Shown here piece after piece: positions 43,268-52,330 of a stretch of DNA of 64,000 bases. The notes under the pieces were generated by a model that was not told the DNA's origin, searched no databases, and saw nothing but the letters and a program-made list of their open reading frames with translations. Origin of the DNA: CAINFV01 sp964409235 (GTDB lineage: Bacteria; Chlamydiota; Chlamydiia; Chlamydiales; FEN-1388); assembly GCA_964409235.1 (NCBI GenBank), contig CAYPCN010000003.1:1-64000 (forward strand), given 5' to 3'. Each line of letters opens with the position of its first letter. Position 1 is the stretch's first letter. Position numbers and translations under genes: made by a program.

Positions 43268-44482
43268 ATGCAACACAAACATCAACAGCTCGCTGAATCC
43301 ATCGTCCGCATTTTACAAGAGGCCAATTTCACGGCGTTTTTTGCCGGCGGCTGGGTGCGCGATTTTGTGATGGGTAGGCCCTGCCAGGACATCGACATCG
43401 CTACCAGTGCTCATCCAGAGGAGGTGATGGCGCTGTTCAAGCGATCTATTGCCGTAGGTGCGCAGTTTGGCGTTGTGCGCGTTCTGCTGGACGGCCATGA
43501 ATTCGAGGTCGCCTCCTTCCGTTCTGACGCCCAGTATGTTGACGGGCGGAGGCCATCACGTGTTGACCTGCACGCTTCACCAGAAGAAGATGCCAAGCGG
43601 CGTGACTTTACGATCAATGGGATGTTCTATGACCCTATCCGCCAAGAGCTGTACGATTTCGTGGGCGGTACAGATGACATCAACCGAAAGCGTATTCGTA
43701 CGATTGGCTGTCCTGAGGAACGCTTTAAGGAAGATCGCCTCCGAATGATTCGCGCCATTCGGTTTAAAAACATGTTTGGGTTTTCCATCGAACAGGCAAC
43801 GTGGTCGGCTATCTGTCAAGAATGCCGTCATGTCGCTGCCTCCGTCTCTCCAGAACGCGTGTGGCAAGAGCTCCAGAAGATGCACGCCAAGGGAGTCTTA
43901 CCGGCCTGCCTTCGAGATATGGCATCGTGTGGACTTCTCTGCGTTCTCTTCCCCGTCTTGAACAATGCCTCCCATCGATGCATCAGCGGGCGCATCGCCA
44001 TGGTGGAGCAGTATAGAGGTCGATCGCTTACAGCTGCCCTTTGCTTGCTCTTTCAAGACGATGAGGCGTCATACCTCCGGCGCTTGGCTGACGAGTACCG
44101 ACTCTCCAGAAAAGAGAAGCACATGATCAATCTGTTTATGGCGTATAATGGGCTTCGCAAACGACTCTCAGACGCCGATCTTGTCAAGCTGTACGCACGG
44201 CCAGAATGGGTTGATTATCTTGCCGCCATTGCTACGCTGAGAAAAGATCCTGCGCGGTGCATCAGCCGCCATCAGAAAAAATGCGATGAGCTGCGCTTTT
44301 GGATTGAACAGGTACGGACGCGCCATTTTCTGATCTCAGGGGACGATCTCAAAGCGCTGGGCATACCACAAGGTGCCCAGATGGGGCAGCTGTTAGAACA
44401 GGCTTTTGACACTTCGGTGAGATTGCGTATCACCAACAAAGAACGGCTCCTCCGCCACCTCAAGCTGTCCCCGCGGGAGTGA
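43268..44482 (+). CDS. pcnB: CCA-adding enzyme / poly(A) polymerase family nucleotidyltransferase
   Basis: A 404-residue class II nucleotidyltransferase. GGWVRD at 27-32 and DxD Asp41/Asp43 in DIDIATSA form the catalytic site; RRDFTINGMFYD and the RNA-binding block RFKEDRLRMIRAIRF follow. None of the tRNA genes seen here encodes CCA, so a CCA-adding activity is needed in this genome; this protein or another copy would supply it. Poly(A) polymerase activity is the alternative and sequence alone does not settle it. Confidence 0.9.
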   Translation: MQHKHQQLAESIVRILQEANFTAFFAGGWVRDFVMGRPCQDIDIATSAHPEEVMALFKRSIAVGAQFGVVRVLLDGHEFEVASFRSDAQYVDGRRPSRVDLHASPEEDAKRRDFTINGMFYDPIRQELYDFVGGTDDINRKRIRTIGCPEERFKEDRLRMIRAIRFKNMFGFSIEQATWSAICQECRHVAASVSPERVWQELQKMHAKGVLPACLRDMASCGLLCVLFPVLNNASHRCISGRIAMVEQYRGRSLTAALCLLFQDDEASYLRRLADEYRLSRKEKHMINLFMAYNGLRKRLSDADLVKLYARPEWVDYLAAIATLRKDPARCISRHQKKCDELRFWIEQVRTRHFLISGDDLKALGIPQGAQMGQLLEQAFDTSVRLRITNKERLLRHLKLSPRE

Positions 44483-44490
44483 AGTATTGT

Positions 44491-44572
44491 GAGAGGAGAA
44501 GAGGGAGATTTTTGGTAGGTTTGGCCACAACGATCCCCCTCTATCCTCCAAAAGGCACATCGCAAATGGTCC
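44491..44572 (-). repeat. Hairpin element, internally deleted copy
   Basis: Right-arm part GAGAGGAGAAGAGGGAG and ATTTTTGG is followed directly by left-arm GGTTTGGCCA...CTATCCTCCAAAAGGCACATCGCAAATGG, without the palindrome, a similar deletion to the copy at 24586. It begins 8 bp after pcnB and ends 7 bp before the pepP promoter. Confidence 0.8.
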
Positions 44573-44579
44573 TTTTAGC

Positions 44580-44607
44580 TTGATTGCGATTTTCCGTTTT
44601 ATACAAT
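44580..44607 (+). promoter_or_regulatory. Sigma70-type promoter for pepP, duplicated at gpsA
   Basis: TTGATT (44580-44585), 16-base spacer, TACAAT (44602-44607). Promoter, spacer and the following bases match those before gpsA (10475), and the leader ends in the same GTCTTGTGATGAAA. Confidence 0.65.
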
Positions 44608-44656
44608 GGGAACTCGAGTCGATCATAATCCTCAAAAAGGGAGTTGCTGTCTTGTG

Positions 44657-45739
44657 ATGAAAACAGCCGTTGCCCACATACGCAGCCTCCTCACTACTCA
44701 TCATCTCCCTGCCGTACTGATTGTTGCACCTATCGACTTGCACTATGCTACTGGCATTGCCTTCTCTCGAGGAGCGCTGTTTATTACCCAGGAAACGTCT
44801 GTACTCTGCATCGACCCTCGCTATCTTGTCGCGGCATCGCCTTTGCGTTCTGAGTTTGACATTATCTGCTCGGCCTCACCGGACGCGATGAAAGAGGACC
44901 TTGGGCGGTTGTTCAACGCCTGTGGAATGCCGATAGGGTTTGACGCTGCGACGATGACGGTGGAAAAATTTCACGAGCTGTGCGCCGTTGCCCTGCCAGG
45001 ACAACTTGTCCCGGCCCCTGCCCTCTTTGCGCATCTTCGGCGACCAAAGAGGCCCGATGAGATCGAAGCTATACAGGATGCGTGCACGCTCTGTGAAGAG
45101 GGATTCCTTCACATCTTGGAGCACATCCATGAGGGCGTCACCGAAGCGCAACTTTCGCAGGCATTGAAGGCGTTTTGGTTTTCCCATGGAGCCGAGGCCT
45201 GTTCGTTCGAACCAATCATCGCGTTTGGTGCGAACAGCGCCTGTCCCCATTGGCCATGTTCGAACACGCCTCTCAAGTGCAACTCTCATCTCCTTGTCGA
45301 CATTGGTGTGCAGTACCGTTCCTACCATTCTGACATGACGAGGGTTGTCTTTTTTGGCCATCCAGACCCTCGAATGGTGGCGTGTCATGAGCTGGTCAAA
45401 GAAGCGTATCACTTGGCGGCGGCGCAGGCGAAGCCAGGTGTTGCTCCAAGAGACGTTGATGGTGCGGCGAGGAAATATCTTACTGAGCATGGATATGGAG
45501 AGGCCTTTGTCCACGGCTGTGGCCATGGTATCGGCATGCAAGTCCACGAGCCGCCGCGAATCAGCCCCTTTGCATCACAGGAAGAGCCTCTTGCAGTGGG
45601 AGATGTCATCACCATAGAGCCCGGCGTCTACCTTGAAGGGATTGGTGGCATTCGTCTTGAAAATACTATCGTCATCGAAGCCTTAGGGGCCAGGTCTCTC
45701 TGTACTCTCCCACTTGACCCTTTTTGTCGTGGCATCTAA
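44657..45739 (+). CDS. pepP: Xaa-Pro aminopeptidase (M24 family)
   Basis: A 360-residue metallopeptidase cleaving N-terminal residues before proline. The creatinase-like N-domain covers residues 1-125; the pita-bread domain holds the metal ligands Asp in LLVDIGVQYRSYHSDMTR (two), His in HGCGHGIGMQVHE, and Glu in TIEPGVYLEG and RLENT. ATG 44657 is chosen by the same GTGATGAAA context as gpsA; AAGGGAG lies about 15 bases upstream. Confidence 0.94.
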   Translation: MKTAVAHIRSLLTTHHLPAVLIVAPIDLHYATGIAFSRGALFITQETSVLCIDPRYLVAASPLRSEFDIICSASPDAMKEDLGRLFNACGMPIGFDAATMTVEKFHELCAVALPGQLVPAPALFAHLRRPKRPDEIEAIQDACTLCEEGFLHILEHIHEGVTEAQLSQALKAFWFSHGAEACSFEPIIAFGANSACPHWPCSNTPLKCNSHLLVDIGVQYRSYHSDMTRVVFFGHPDPRMVACHELVKEAYHLAAAQAKPGVAPRDVDGAARKYLTEHGYGEAFVHGCGHGIGMQVHEPPRISPFASQEEPLAVGDVITIEPGVYLEGIGGIRLENTIVIEALGARSLCTLPLDPFCRGI

Positions 45740-45773
45740 ACGCGTTAGAACCCTTCACAGAACGAAGCAGAGG

Positions 45774-46805
45774 CTACCCACCATATAAGGCTGTGATACA
45801 GTCAATGGTGGAAGGAGGATGGAGCGGATCTTGAGGCTGTGCTGGAATGACCGTCACATGATCGAAGTGCGGGAAGCCAGGGCTGTCGATAGCCGCGAGG
45901 ATCCGATAGGCAATGGCTCCCTCTTCTAAGGGAAAGACAGAGGCGACAGTGGCGACGCGGAGCCCTCTTGGAAAGACTCCATCAAGACCACTGGTTTCCA
46001 ACAGATCGCCAGGGCGTATCAGCAATATCTTTGGATCTTGTAGTGATCGTTGCCCAGTCCTCAAATCTCTTTTCGGCCCCTCTTCATCGTCAAAGTCGTA
46101 GTTGAATCCCACTCCTCGAAGGATAGTGGGCGATGAGGGGTATTCGGCTCCTTGAAGCTCGCCCTTCGCCAACCGCAGTTGATTGGGGTCTGGGAGCGAC
46201 TGCAGAAGGCTGTCCAGAAGCCGACAGAGAGCGGTATTCAGTTCTGGCTTTGGCAGGAGAGAAGGGGTATGCTCTACAGCCTCTTGAATGGTCTGGACTG
46301 CAGCGGCGAGATGGCGGACGCGAGTATTCTCTCGGACGACCCGGACTGCCGGTCGCACGGAGGGGTCGGACAGGAGGCGGACTCTGCTTGCTTTCTTCCC
46401 TACGAAGTCAACAATGCCGACCAAGGAATCGCGGACGACCACAGGGCAGTTTTTTTCGAGGTGAAAGGGAATNNNNNNNNNNTGCTTGCCAATATCGATC
46501 CACACCGTGTTGCTCCATGGGGTGTTTGCTTGGAAGATGACATTGGCAACGCGATAGGGAATTGAGGTGTCGAGGGCGGCGGCAGATTCTGCGGCGACAG
46601 CTTGCAATTCTTCTTGCCGCTCTTCGGCCCACGAAGCCAGCGCCGCTTGAGGCTCTTCTGATGGCGTTTGTGTGCCTCGGCTGCTGAGCACTGAGGCGAT
46701 GAGGCTAGAAGCTTTTGTATGAATGGCGCGGTTTGCTTCCTCTGGCAGTCCGATGAGTGCTGTCGCACAGAGCCATAGTGGAAGAAAAAGCGTTCGCGAT
46801 GCCAT
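45774..46805 (-). CDS. mreC: Rod-shape-determining protein MreC
   Basis: About 343 residues with an N-terminal hydrophobic segment (residues 5-20), a helical region and the MreC beta-barrel domains: VIFQANTPWSNTVWIDIG, then PVVVRDSLVGIVDFVG and ETSGLDGVFPRGLRVATV. MreC links MreB to peptidoglycan synthesis; chlamydiae use MreB-class proteins for polar division. A 10-N gap at 46473-46482 interrupts it; flanks are in frame if the gap is truly 10. ATG 46805 is preferred over 46841. Confidence 0.88.
   Translation of the reverse strand: MASRTLFLPLWLCATALIGLPEEANRAIHTKASSLIASVLSSRGTQTPSEEPQAALASWAEERQEELQAVAAESAAALDTSIPYRVANVIFQANTPWSNTVWIDIGKXXXXIPFHLEKNCPVVVRDSLVGIVDFVGKKASRVRLLSDPSVRPAVRVVRENTRVRHLAAAVQTIQEAVEHTPSLLPKPELNTALCRLLDSLLQSLPDPNQLRLAKGELQGAEYPSSPTILRGVGFNYDFDDEEGPKRDLRTGQRSLQDPKILLIRPGDLLETSGLDGVFPRGLRVATVASVFPLEEGAIAYRILAAIDSPGFPHFDHVTVIPAQPQDPLHPPSTIDCITALYGG
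46473..46482. other. Assembly gap of 10 N inside mreC
   Basis: Ten undetermined bases. Reading frame is kept across it, so little or nothing is missing. Confidence 0.95.
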
Positions 46806-46853
46806 GCGTCCTCCCAACAACCCATCGCACAAGAAAAACACAGAACTAAATCA

Positions 46854-47022
46854 GAGCCATTGGAGATGTGGATTTTTAGAGGGGAGATGGGAGACCTTTG
46901 GATCGAGCTACCCTAAAAACCGAGGGAGCCCATATGTCTTGACATATGGGTGAGGAGATTGCGGGTAGATTCGGCCAAAAAGCTCGTACTCTATCCTCCA
47001 AAAGGCACATTGCACATGGTTC
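46854..47022 (-). repeat. Hairpin element, full copy
   Basis: Runs GAGCCATTGGAGATGTGG, GATTTTTAGAGG, GGATCGAGCTACC, CCATATGTCTTGACATATGG, GGTAGATTCGGCCAAAAAG, CTATCCTCCAAAAGGCACATTGCACATGG; both arms are complete. No clear direct repeat flanks this copy. Confidence 0.88.
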
Positions 47023-47116
47023 GATCTATACATATATTGCCAATGCGTACATGTCGGCTATCTCTTTTTTCTCCAAGCTTGAATGGCTTGGCGCTGAGGG
47101 TGTTCGACCTGATCTT

Positions 47117-47140
47117 GGGAATCCACATTGCAAATGGCTC
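47117..47140 (+). repeat. Hairpin-element solo right terminus
   Basis: GAATCCACATTGCAAATGGCTC matches the right end of the element but nothing of the body precedes it. It lies 95 bp after a full copy, upstream of lpdA. The rest of the mreC-lpdA gap (46806-47234) holds no gene. Confidence 0.65.
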
Positions 47141-47164
47141 GCATAGTAAAATAGATGGCAACTT

Positions 47165-47186
47165 GAGTCTAAAAGCGGTTAGACTC
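47165..47186. promoter_or_regulatory. Perfect 8-bp inverted repeat upstream of lpdA
   Basis: GAGTCTAA (47165-47172) and TTAGACTC (47179-47186) flank six bases, about 50 bp before the lpdA start and near a TATAGA. No T-run follows; an operator for the lpdA-lipA-type III secretion gene set is possible. Confidence 0.45.
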
Positions 47187-47234
47187 GTGCTATAGAGGTG
47201 CTATGAGGATAACCGTGTGAGTGAGGAGCATGCG

Positions 47235-48647
47235 ATGCAGAGAAAAAAAGTCGATGTGGCAGTTCTCGGTGCCGGGCCTGGTGGCTATCCCGCGGCGATT
47301 CGGTGTCGCCAAGGAGGGAAGAAGGTCGCGTTAATCGAGGCTCAGGAAGTAGGCGGCACATGCTTGAATCGGGGGTGTATCCCGACTAAAACACTCCTCA
47401 AAGGTGTGACGATTCTCAGCGAGATCGCCCATGCGGCCGACTTTGGAGTCCACGTGACGCACGCTCCTGTCAACTGGTCAGAACTCATCGCGAAGAAGAA
47501 TGCGGTGGTGTCCGGCCTTCGTTCAGGATTAGAAGGGCTGATTCAGTCCAACGGTATTGACCTCATATATGGGCGAGGGACCTTGATCTCGCCACAAGAA
47601 ATTGAAGTGGTGGGCAACACCCCTATGATTGTCAAGGCTGAGCATATCATCCTTGCCACGGGATCCGAGCCTAAGGAAATCCCTACTATCCCCTTCGATC
47701 ATGAGACCGTCTTTAGTTCAACGTCGCTGCTGGATTTGAAAACGCTGCCACAAAGCATCGCGGTCATTGGCGGAGGTGCGAATGGATGCGAATTCGCCTC
47801 CCTGTTTTCGACGCTTGGCGTGAAGGTCTACATCGTGGAAATGCTGCCAAGGATCTTGCCACTAGGGAGCGAGGCAGTATCAGCAGCCGTATCGGCCGCC
47901 TTTGAAAAAGAGGGCATCGACATTATATGCGGCGAGAAAGTCGTCGCTTCGCAGCGCACCAAGGACGGCATCGACATTATACTCAGCGGGGGAAAGACCA
48001 TTCATAGCTCGATCGCCATGGTGTCCGCAGGGCGGACATTGAACACAGAGGCTCTTGGGCTCTCAGCCATCGGCGTCCACACCGAGCGTGGGGCCGTGGT
48101 CACCGACGATCGCATGGCAACGAATATCAATGGCATCTGGGCTATCGGCGATATTACCGCCCGATATTCGTGTGCTCATGTGGCTACGCATCAAGGGTTG
48201 GTGGCAGCGGAAAATATTTTAGGCCATCGCAAGAAGATGTATTACAATGCCGTGCCGGGGGCACTTTTCACGCGACCAGAGGTTGGCTCGGTAGGATATT
48301 CACTCGAAGAGGCAAAAAAACAAGGGTGTGCGGCACAAGCGATTACCCTCCCTCTCCACGTTTTGGGAAGAGCCCACGCCTCAGCCCATACCGATGGCTT
48401 TGTTCAGCTGATCGTGGAACAGGGGTCAGGCCGCATTCTTGGTGGCCATGCCGTTGGATACCATGCTTCTGAATTAGTCGCTGAAATCGGGCTTGCCATT
48501 ACCAATGAACTCACTGTTGAGTGCATTAGCGACACAATCCATGCGCATCCGACCTTGGCTGAAAGTTGGTTAGAAGCGGCGCTCATTGCTCAACACGCGC
48601 CACTGCACGTCCCCCCACAGGTGTTGTCGACCATGGTACGAGAGTAG
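47235..48647 (+). CDS. lpdA: Dihydrolipoamide dehydrogenase
   Basis: A 470-residue flavoprotein (E3) that reoxidises lipoyl groups of 2-oxoacid dehydrogenase complexes. The FAD-binding LGAGPGGYPAAIR is at residues 11-23, the redox disulfide C43/C48 in GGTCLNRGCIPTK, the NAD site in IGGGANGCEFASL, and the His-Glu pair in HAHPTLAE near the C-terminus. GAGGAG lies 6 bases before ATG 47235; a GTG six codons earlier is less likely. lipA follows after 2 bp. Confidence 0.96.
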   Translation: MQRKKVDVAVLGAGPGGYPAAIRCRQGGKKVALIEAQEVGGTCLNRGCIPTKTLLKGVTILSEIAHAADFGVHVTHAPVNWSELIAKKNAVVSGLRSGLEGLIQSNGIDLIYGRGTLISPQEIEVVGNTPMIVKAEHIILATGSEPKEIPTIPFDHETVFSSTSLLDLKTLPQSIAVIGGGANGCEFASLFSTLGVKVYIVEMLPRILPLGSEAVSAAVSAAFEKEGIDIICGEKVVASQRTKDGIDIILSGGKTIHSSIAMVSAGRTLNTEALGLSAIGVHTERGAVVTDDRMATNINGIWAIGDITARYSCAHVATHQGLVAAENILGHRKKMYYNAVPGALFTRPEVGSVGYSLEEAKKQGCAAQAITLPLHVLGRAHASAHTDGFVQLIVEQGSGRILGGHAVGYHASELVAEIGLAITNELTVECISDTIHAHPTLAESWLEAALIAQHAPLHVPPQVLSTMVRE

Positions 48648-48649
48648 GA

Positions 48650-49522
48650 ATGGCGACTACCGGCGCAATGCTTCCTCCGTGGCTCCATAAAAAGTTGCGA
48701 GGTGGAAGCTGTTGTACGGAGGACAGGATTAGGGCTGGCGGTCTTTGCACTGTGTGTGAAGAGGCGTTATGCCCGAATCTGGCTGACTGCTATCGCGAAA
48801 AGAGAGCTACCTTTTTATTGCTTGGCCCGCTCTGTACGAGGGCGTGCGCCTTTTGCGGTGTGCGGTTTTCTCGATGCCCTTCCCCGCCAGACGACCGGGA
48901 GCCGTATACTGTGGCGGCCTGCTGTGCCGAATTGGGATTGCGGCACGTTGTGTTGACGATGGTGACTCGCGATGATCTTGATGATGGTGGGGCTGGGCAT
49001 CTTGTGAAGACAATTCTTGCTGTGCGACAGAGGTGCGCGGCATCTACAGTCGAGGTGTTAACATCGGATTTCGGTGGGGCGGAGAGCGCTGTGGACACTG
49101 TGCTGCAGGCACACCCCGAGGTCTTTGCTCATAATGTGGAGACCGTTCGGTCTCTATCGGCAAACGTCCGACATACAGCAACCTATGATGGCTCTCTTGC
49201 CATGTTGAAGAGCATCAAAGAAAAGGCGCCGGAGCAGGTCACAAAATCAAGTCTTATGGTAGGCCTTGGAGAAAGGGAAGAAGAGGTGAAGGAGACGCTC
49301 CGCGATTTTCGAAGCGTGGGAGTCGATATCGTCACGATTGGACAGTACCTACAGCCAACTCCAAGGCAGACAGCTGTACGAGAGTGGATTTGTCCGGAGA
49401 GGTTCCAACAGTATGAACAATACGCCAGGGAGCTCGGAATCCAAGAGGTGGTTGCAGGGCCGTTTGTCAGGTCAAGCTATCGAGCACGCCCACTGCGGAG
49501 GAAAGACTGTGGGACATCCTGA
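48650..49522 (+). CDS. lipA: Lipoyl synthase
   Basis: A 290-residue radical-SAM enzyme inserting two sulfurs into octanoyl groups. The auxiliary cluster ligands are C36, C41 and C47 (C-x4-C-x5-C) and the radical-SAM motif CTRACAFC uses C62, C66 and C69; the C-terminal VRSSY holds the conserved Ser ligand. It starts 2 bp after lpdA and so acts in the same pathway and operon. The next gene overlaps its last 14 bases. Confidence 0.96.
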   Translation: MATTGAMLPPWLHKKLRGGSCCTEDRIRAGGLCTVCEEALCPNLADCYREKRATFLLLGPLCTRACAFCGVRFSRCPSPPDDREPYTVAACCAELGLRHVVLTMVTRDDLDDGGAGHLVKTILAVRQRCAASTVEVLTSDFGGAESAVDTVLQAHPEVFAHNVETVRSLSANVRHTATYDGSLAMLKSIKEKAPEQVTKSSLMVGLGEREEEVKETLRDFRSVGVDIVTIGQYLQPTPRQTAVREWICPERFQQYEQYARELGIQEVVAGPFVRSSYRARPLRRKDCGTS

Positions 49523-50405
49523 TGACGAGTTTGGGGCGAGGACCTCAGAAAATCTGCTGAACTCGATTCTTTCGAGGTCGTACGAGCTGCATGAAGATTT
49601 TGAGGAGACCCGCCCAGAGGGCATTGCCTTTCATGGCGATGAGTTGGCAGACCTTCCTCTCTTCGACGAGGAGGATATCCTCTGTTTGATGCATCGCGAC
49701 GCCCATTTCTCAGGAAGCTTCGCTGTGATGAAGGAGTACTATCAGAATCCGGATGCCAAGGGTGCCGTTGAGGAGATCACGCCAGCGCGCATTGCTCTGC
49801 TCGAAGCGGTACAAGATGGTCTGAAGAGAGATCTTGCTCCCCTGCTGATTCGTGGTCCTGATGCCGAAAAGGTGGCATTGTCCAGACAGGTGTATAAGGA
49901 CTTAGGAGAGCTGTGCCACAACGATCCCTCCTCACCGGAAGGGATGTTGGCTGCCGCCATTCTCTCTGAGGATGACGTAGATTCTATCGTCGAGACAGCA
50001 CCACCAGCGCTGATGGAACGACCAGAAACGTTGTTGTTGCTGGCGACTTCGGCAGTATTCTGCGACCCTCTCTTCCCAGGCTACGGCACAGGATCGCTGC
50101 TGGCCATCCGTCTCCTAGGGGCAATGCGCTATGAGCAAGCGGTACCGGCGCTCTTTTCTTTGATCGGCCATCGCGATTTTTCTGTAGAAAATGCTGTCCT
50201 GGCCGCCTTGAGAAACATAGGCCCCGCGGCTAGAAAGTTTGCTATGGACCGCCTCTCCGCGTTCCCTGTTACGGCGGAGCATGAGCGAGCCGTCATGGTG
50301 CTCATCGAATTTTTGCCCGACCAAGAGATTGACGAACTTTTTTCAAAAATTCTTGCCGATCCAAGAGTCAAGAATACCAGACTAGAACAGTATTTGAAGC
50401 TGTGA
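49509..50405 (+). CDS. HEAT-like repeat protein at the head of a T3SS operon
   Basis: A 298-residue protein from GTG 49509, preceded by a very good GGAGG site 7 bases upstream that lies within lipA. It is acidic and helical; the C-terminal 110 residues contain HEAT/armadillo-like repeats (YEQAVPALFSLIGHRDFSVENAVLAALRNIG, split here as YEQAVPALFSLIG and AVLAALRNIGPAARKF). There is no signal or membrane segment. It lies between lipA and sctJ, where I do not recall a gene in Chlamydia. A scaffolding or regulatory role in type III secretion is inferred from position only. Confidence 0.72.
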   Translation: MGHPDDEFGARTSENLLNSILSRSYELHEDFEETRPEGIAFHGDELADLPLFDEEDILCLMHRDAHFSGSFAVMKEYYQNPDAKGAVEEITPARIALLEAVQDGLKRDLAPLLIRGPDAEKVALSRQVYKDLGELCHNDPSSPEGMLAAAILSEDDVDSIVETAPPALMERPETLLLLATSAVFCDPLFPGYGTGSLLAIRLLGAMRYEQAVPALFSLIGHRDFSVENAVLAALRNIGPAARKFAMDRLSAFPVTAEHERAVMVLIEFLPDQEIDELFSKILADPRVKNTRLEQYLKL

Positions 50406-50465
50406 CAAATATCTCTCTCTTGATAAGATCGCGATTGAAAGAAATTTTTATATAGAGGGCTTGCT

Positions 50466-51458
50466 ATGCATGGATGGATTCTTCCCTCCCTCGTTCGTGG
50501 TATGAATATTGCTTTGCTCCTTTTCCTCGTGGTAGGGCTATCGGGGTGTGCGCAGCGGAAAACCATTGTCAATGGTCTTGAAGAACGCGATGCGAATGAG
50601 GTATTGGTCTTTTTAGCATCAAAGGGAATCGAGGCGTATAAGGTGAAGGCTGTATCAGAGGGGCCTGGCGGTGGTGGTGGACCTATCTTATGGGATATTT
50701 CTGTCGACAGTGAACGCGCTATGGAGGCCATGGCGCTGCTCAATGCGAACGGTCTTCCCCGGAGGCGAGGGCAGAAGCTCCTTGAGATTTTTACGGCGGG
50801 AGGGTTGGTCCCTTCAGAGATGCAGGAGAAAATCCGATACCAGTCCGGTCTTGCGGAGCAGATCGCCGGCACGATCAGGAAAATCGACGGTATTCTCGAC
50901 GCTGATGTCCAACTTTCCTTTCCTCAAGAAGATCCCCTCAATCCCAAAGCTGTAAAGCCTCCTGTGACAGCCGCTGTCTTTGTCAAGCACAACGGTGTCC
51001 TCGACGATCCAAACAGCCAGCTCATACCAAAAATTCGGCGGCTTGTATCTGGATCTGTACAGGGGTTGAACTTTGAAAATGTGACGATCATCCCGGACCG
51101 AGCCCGGTTTTCTGAGTCTGCAGCACAACTTCAAGCTCGAGTTTCCACCCCGCAGATAGAATTAGTGAGGGTATGGACTGTTCCTGTAGCGAAAGAGTCC
51201 GTTGGGCGATTTCAAGTTCTGTTTATTTCGTTGATCGCGATCACGGCGCTCTTCGTCCTCGCTACGTTTTGGATGGTCTGGAAGATGGTTCCTGTCGCAC
51301 GCGAGTGCGGCGGGCTGCGCCAGCTTCTCAGTTTCCGGCCTTTGGAGCTGCCTGAAGTTCCTGCCACTGAGGAGAAGAAGGATGTTCCTCCAAAAGAAGG
51401 GGGCGCGACGAAACCCGAAGAAAAGGGACCGACAATTCAGGAGAATGTTGAGCCGTAG
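50466..51458 (+). CDS. sctJ: Type III secretion inner-ring lipoprotein SctJ
   Basis: A 330-residue PrgK/YscJ/FliF-type ring protein. A lipoprotein signal ends at lipobox GLSGC with Cys28. Two ring-building domains follow (around residues 35-105 and 120-215, with LNANGLPRRRG and the GILDADVQLSFPQEDP stretch), then a membrane helix at about 250-275 and a Glu/Lys/Pro-rich cytoplasmic tail. sctK-like, sctL, sctR and sctS follow. Confidence 0.94.
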   Translation: MHGWILPSLVRGMNIALLLFLVVGLSGCAQRKTIVNGLEERDANEVLVFLASKGIEAYKVKAVSEGPGGGGGPILWDISVDSERAMEAMALLNANGLPRRRGQKLLEIFTAGGLVPSEMQEKIRYQSGLAEQIAGTIRKIDGILDADVQLSFPQEDPLNPKAVKPPVTAAVFVKHNGVLDDPNSQLIPKIRRLVSGSVQGLNFENVTIIPDRARFSESAAQLQARVSTPQIELVRVWTVPVAKESVGRFQVLFISLIAITALFVLATFWMVWKMVPVARECGGLRQLLSFRPLELPEVPATEEKKDVPPKEGGATKPEEKGPTIQENVEP

Positions 51459-51469
51459 CAACGACGTGG

Positions 51470-52330
51470 ATGGAAGAGATGGTGTCCGTGCAAGATCAGT
51501 TTTTGAAAGCACTTATGGAGCGATTTCCCCATCCAGGGAGGGGGGCTGTTGTCGAAGCATTGCCACAGGAGCTTGCTGAGAGAATTCAGTGCCTTCCGGA
51601 CAAAGTTGGCAAAGCTCCTGAGTCGTTTTTTGCCCAGGCAAAGAATGTACTGCAGGGCATGCATCCTACTTGGTGCGAAGAGCTCGTTCTCTTGACTCCC
51701 GAGCCGTTACAGCCTCTGATGCGCGCATTGATTCTCGACGTCGTTGGGCGTGGAAAGAAGGGCGAGGCGGCGGGGCTTACGGTACCTGTTCGTGACTTCC
51801 TTCTCAGGTATGTCGTCGACAAATGGCCTGAGCGGTCTATTCAAGGCGTGGAGGAGATCGAAGGCACTTCGTTCCGATGGCTGGCGACGAGTGAGGAGCG
51901 GACGATCGTATTGTTGGCGGGGCTGTTGGCTATTCACGATGTTGTCGATGTTGTCCGACAGATTGTCGACAAAAGGATTTTGCAAAAAATTTTCACCGCG
52001 ATGACATCGCTGCAACAGCGGTACCTTCGGTCTCTCTTGCATCGTCCTGCCCGTTCGGCTACGCTGAACAAAGAACTGACCGCTCTGCTCCTTGATGATC
52101 CAAAGGCCGGGGCACAGATGTTGATGCGGCGAGGTTTGGAAAAATTGGCGGTGGCGATGCAAGATGAGCCTCCTCTTCTTCAATGGTATGTGCTGCACCA
52201 TATTGATCAGGAGCGAGCGCAGTTTCTCGTACATGCTATGGAAAAAAAGAACTCCGCTGCGGAGAAGGCCGAGATGAAGCGGCATCTTACCCATGCCCAC
52301 CAGTTTTTGAAAAAGATGGAGACAACGTGA
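51470..52330 (+). CDS. Probable type III secretion protein SctK (CT560-like)
   Basis: A 286-residue soluble protein between sctJ and sctL, the position of CT560 in Chlamydia and of SctK in other systems. It is helical, without membrane segments, ending in a Lys-rich helix. SctK-type proteins form cytosolic pods under the export gate with SctQ and SctL. The call rests mostly on position. The stop overlaps the GTG start of sctL. Confidence 0.68.
   Translation: MEEMVSVQDQFLKALMERFPHPGRGAVVEALPQELAERIQCLPDKVGKAPESFFAQAKNVLQGMHPTWCEELVLLTPEPLQPLMRALILDVVGRGKKGEAAGLTVPVRDFLLRYVVDKWPERSIQGVEEIEGTSFRWLATSEERTIVLLAGLLAIHDVVDVVRQIVDKRILQKIFTAMTSLQQRYLRSLLHRPARSATLNKELTALLLDDPKAGAQMLMRRGLEKLAVAMQDEPPLLQWYVLHHIDQERAQFLVHAMEKKNSAAEKAEMKRHLTHAHQFLKKMETT

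Noticed and set aside
47163..47196. TTGAGT and TATAGA as a promoter around the lpdA dyad
   Set aside because: The spacing is 22 bases, too long for a normal promoter; only the dyad is reported.
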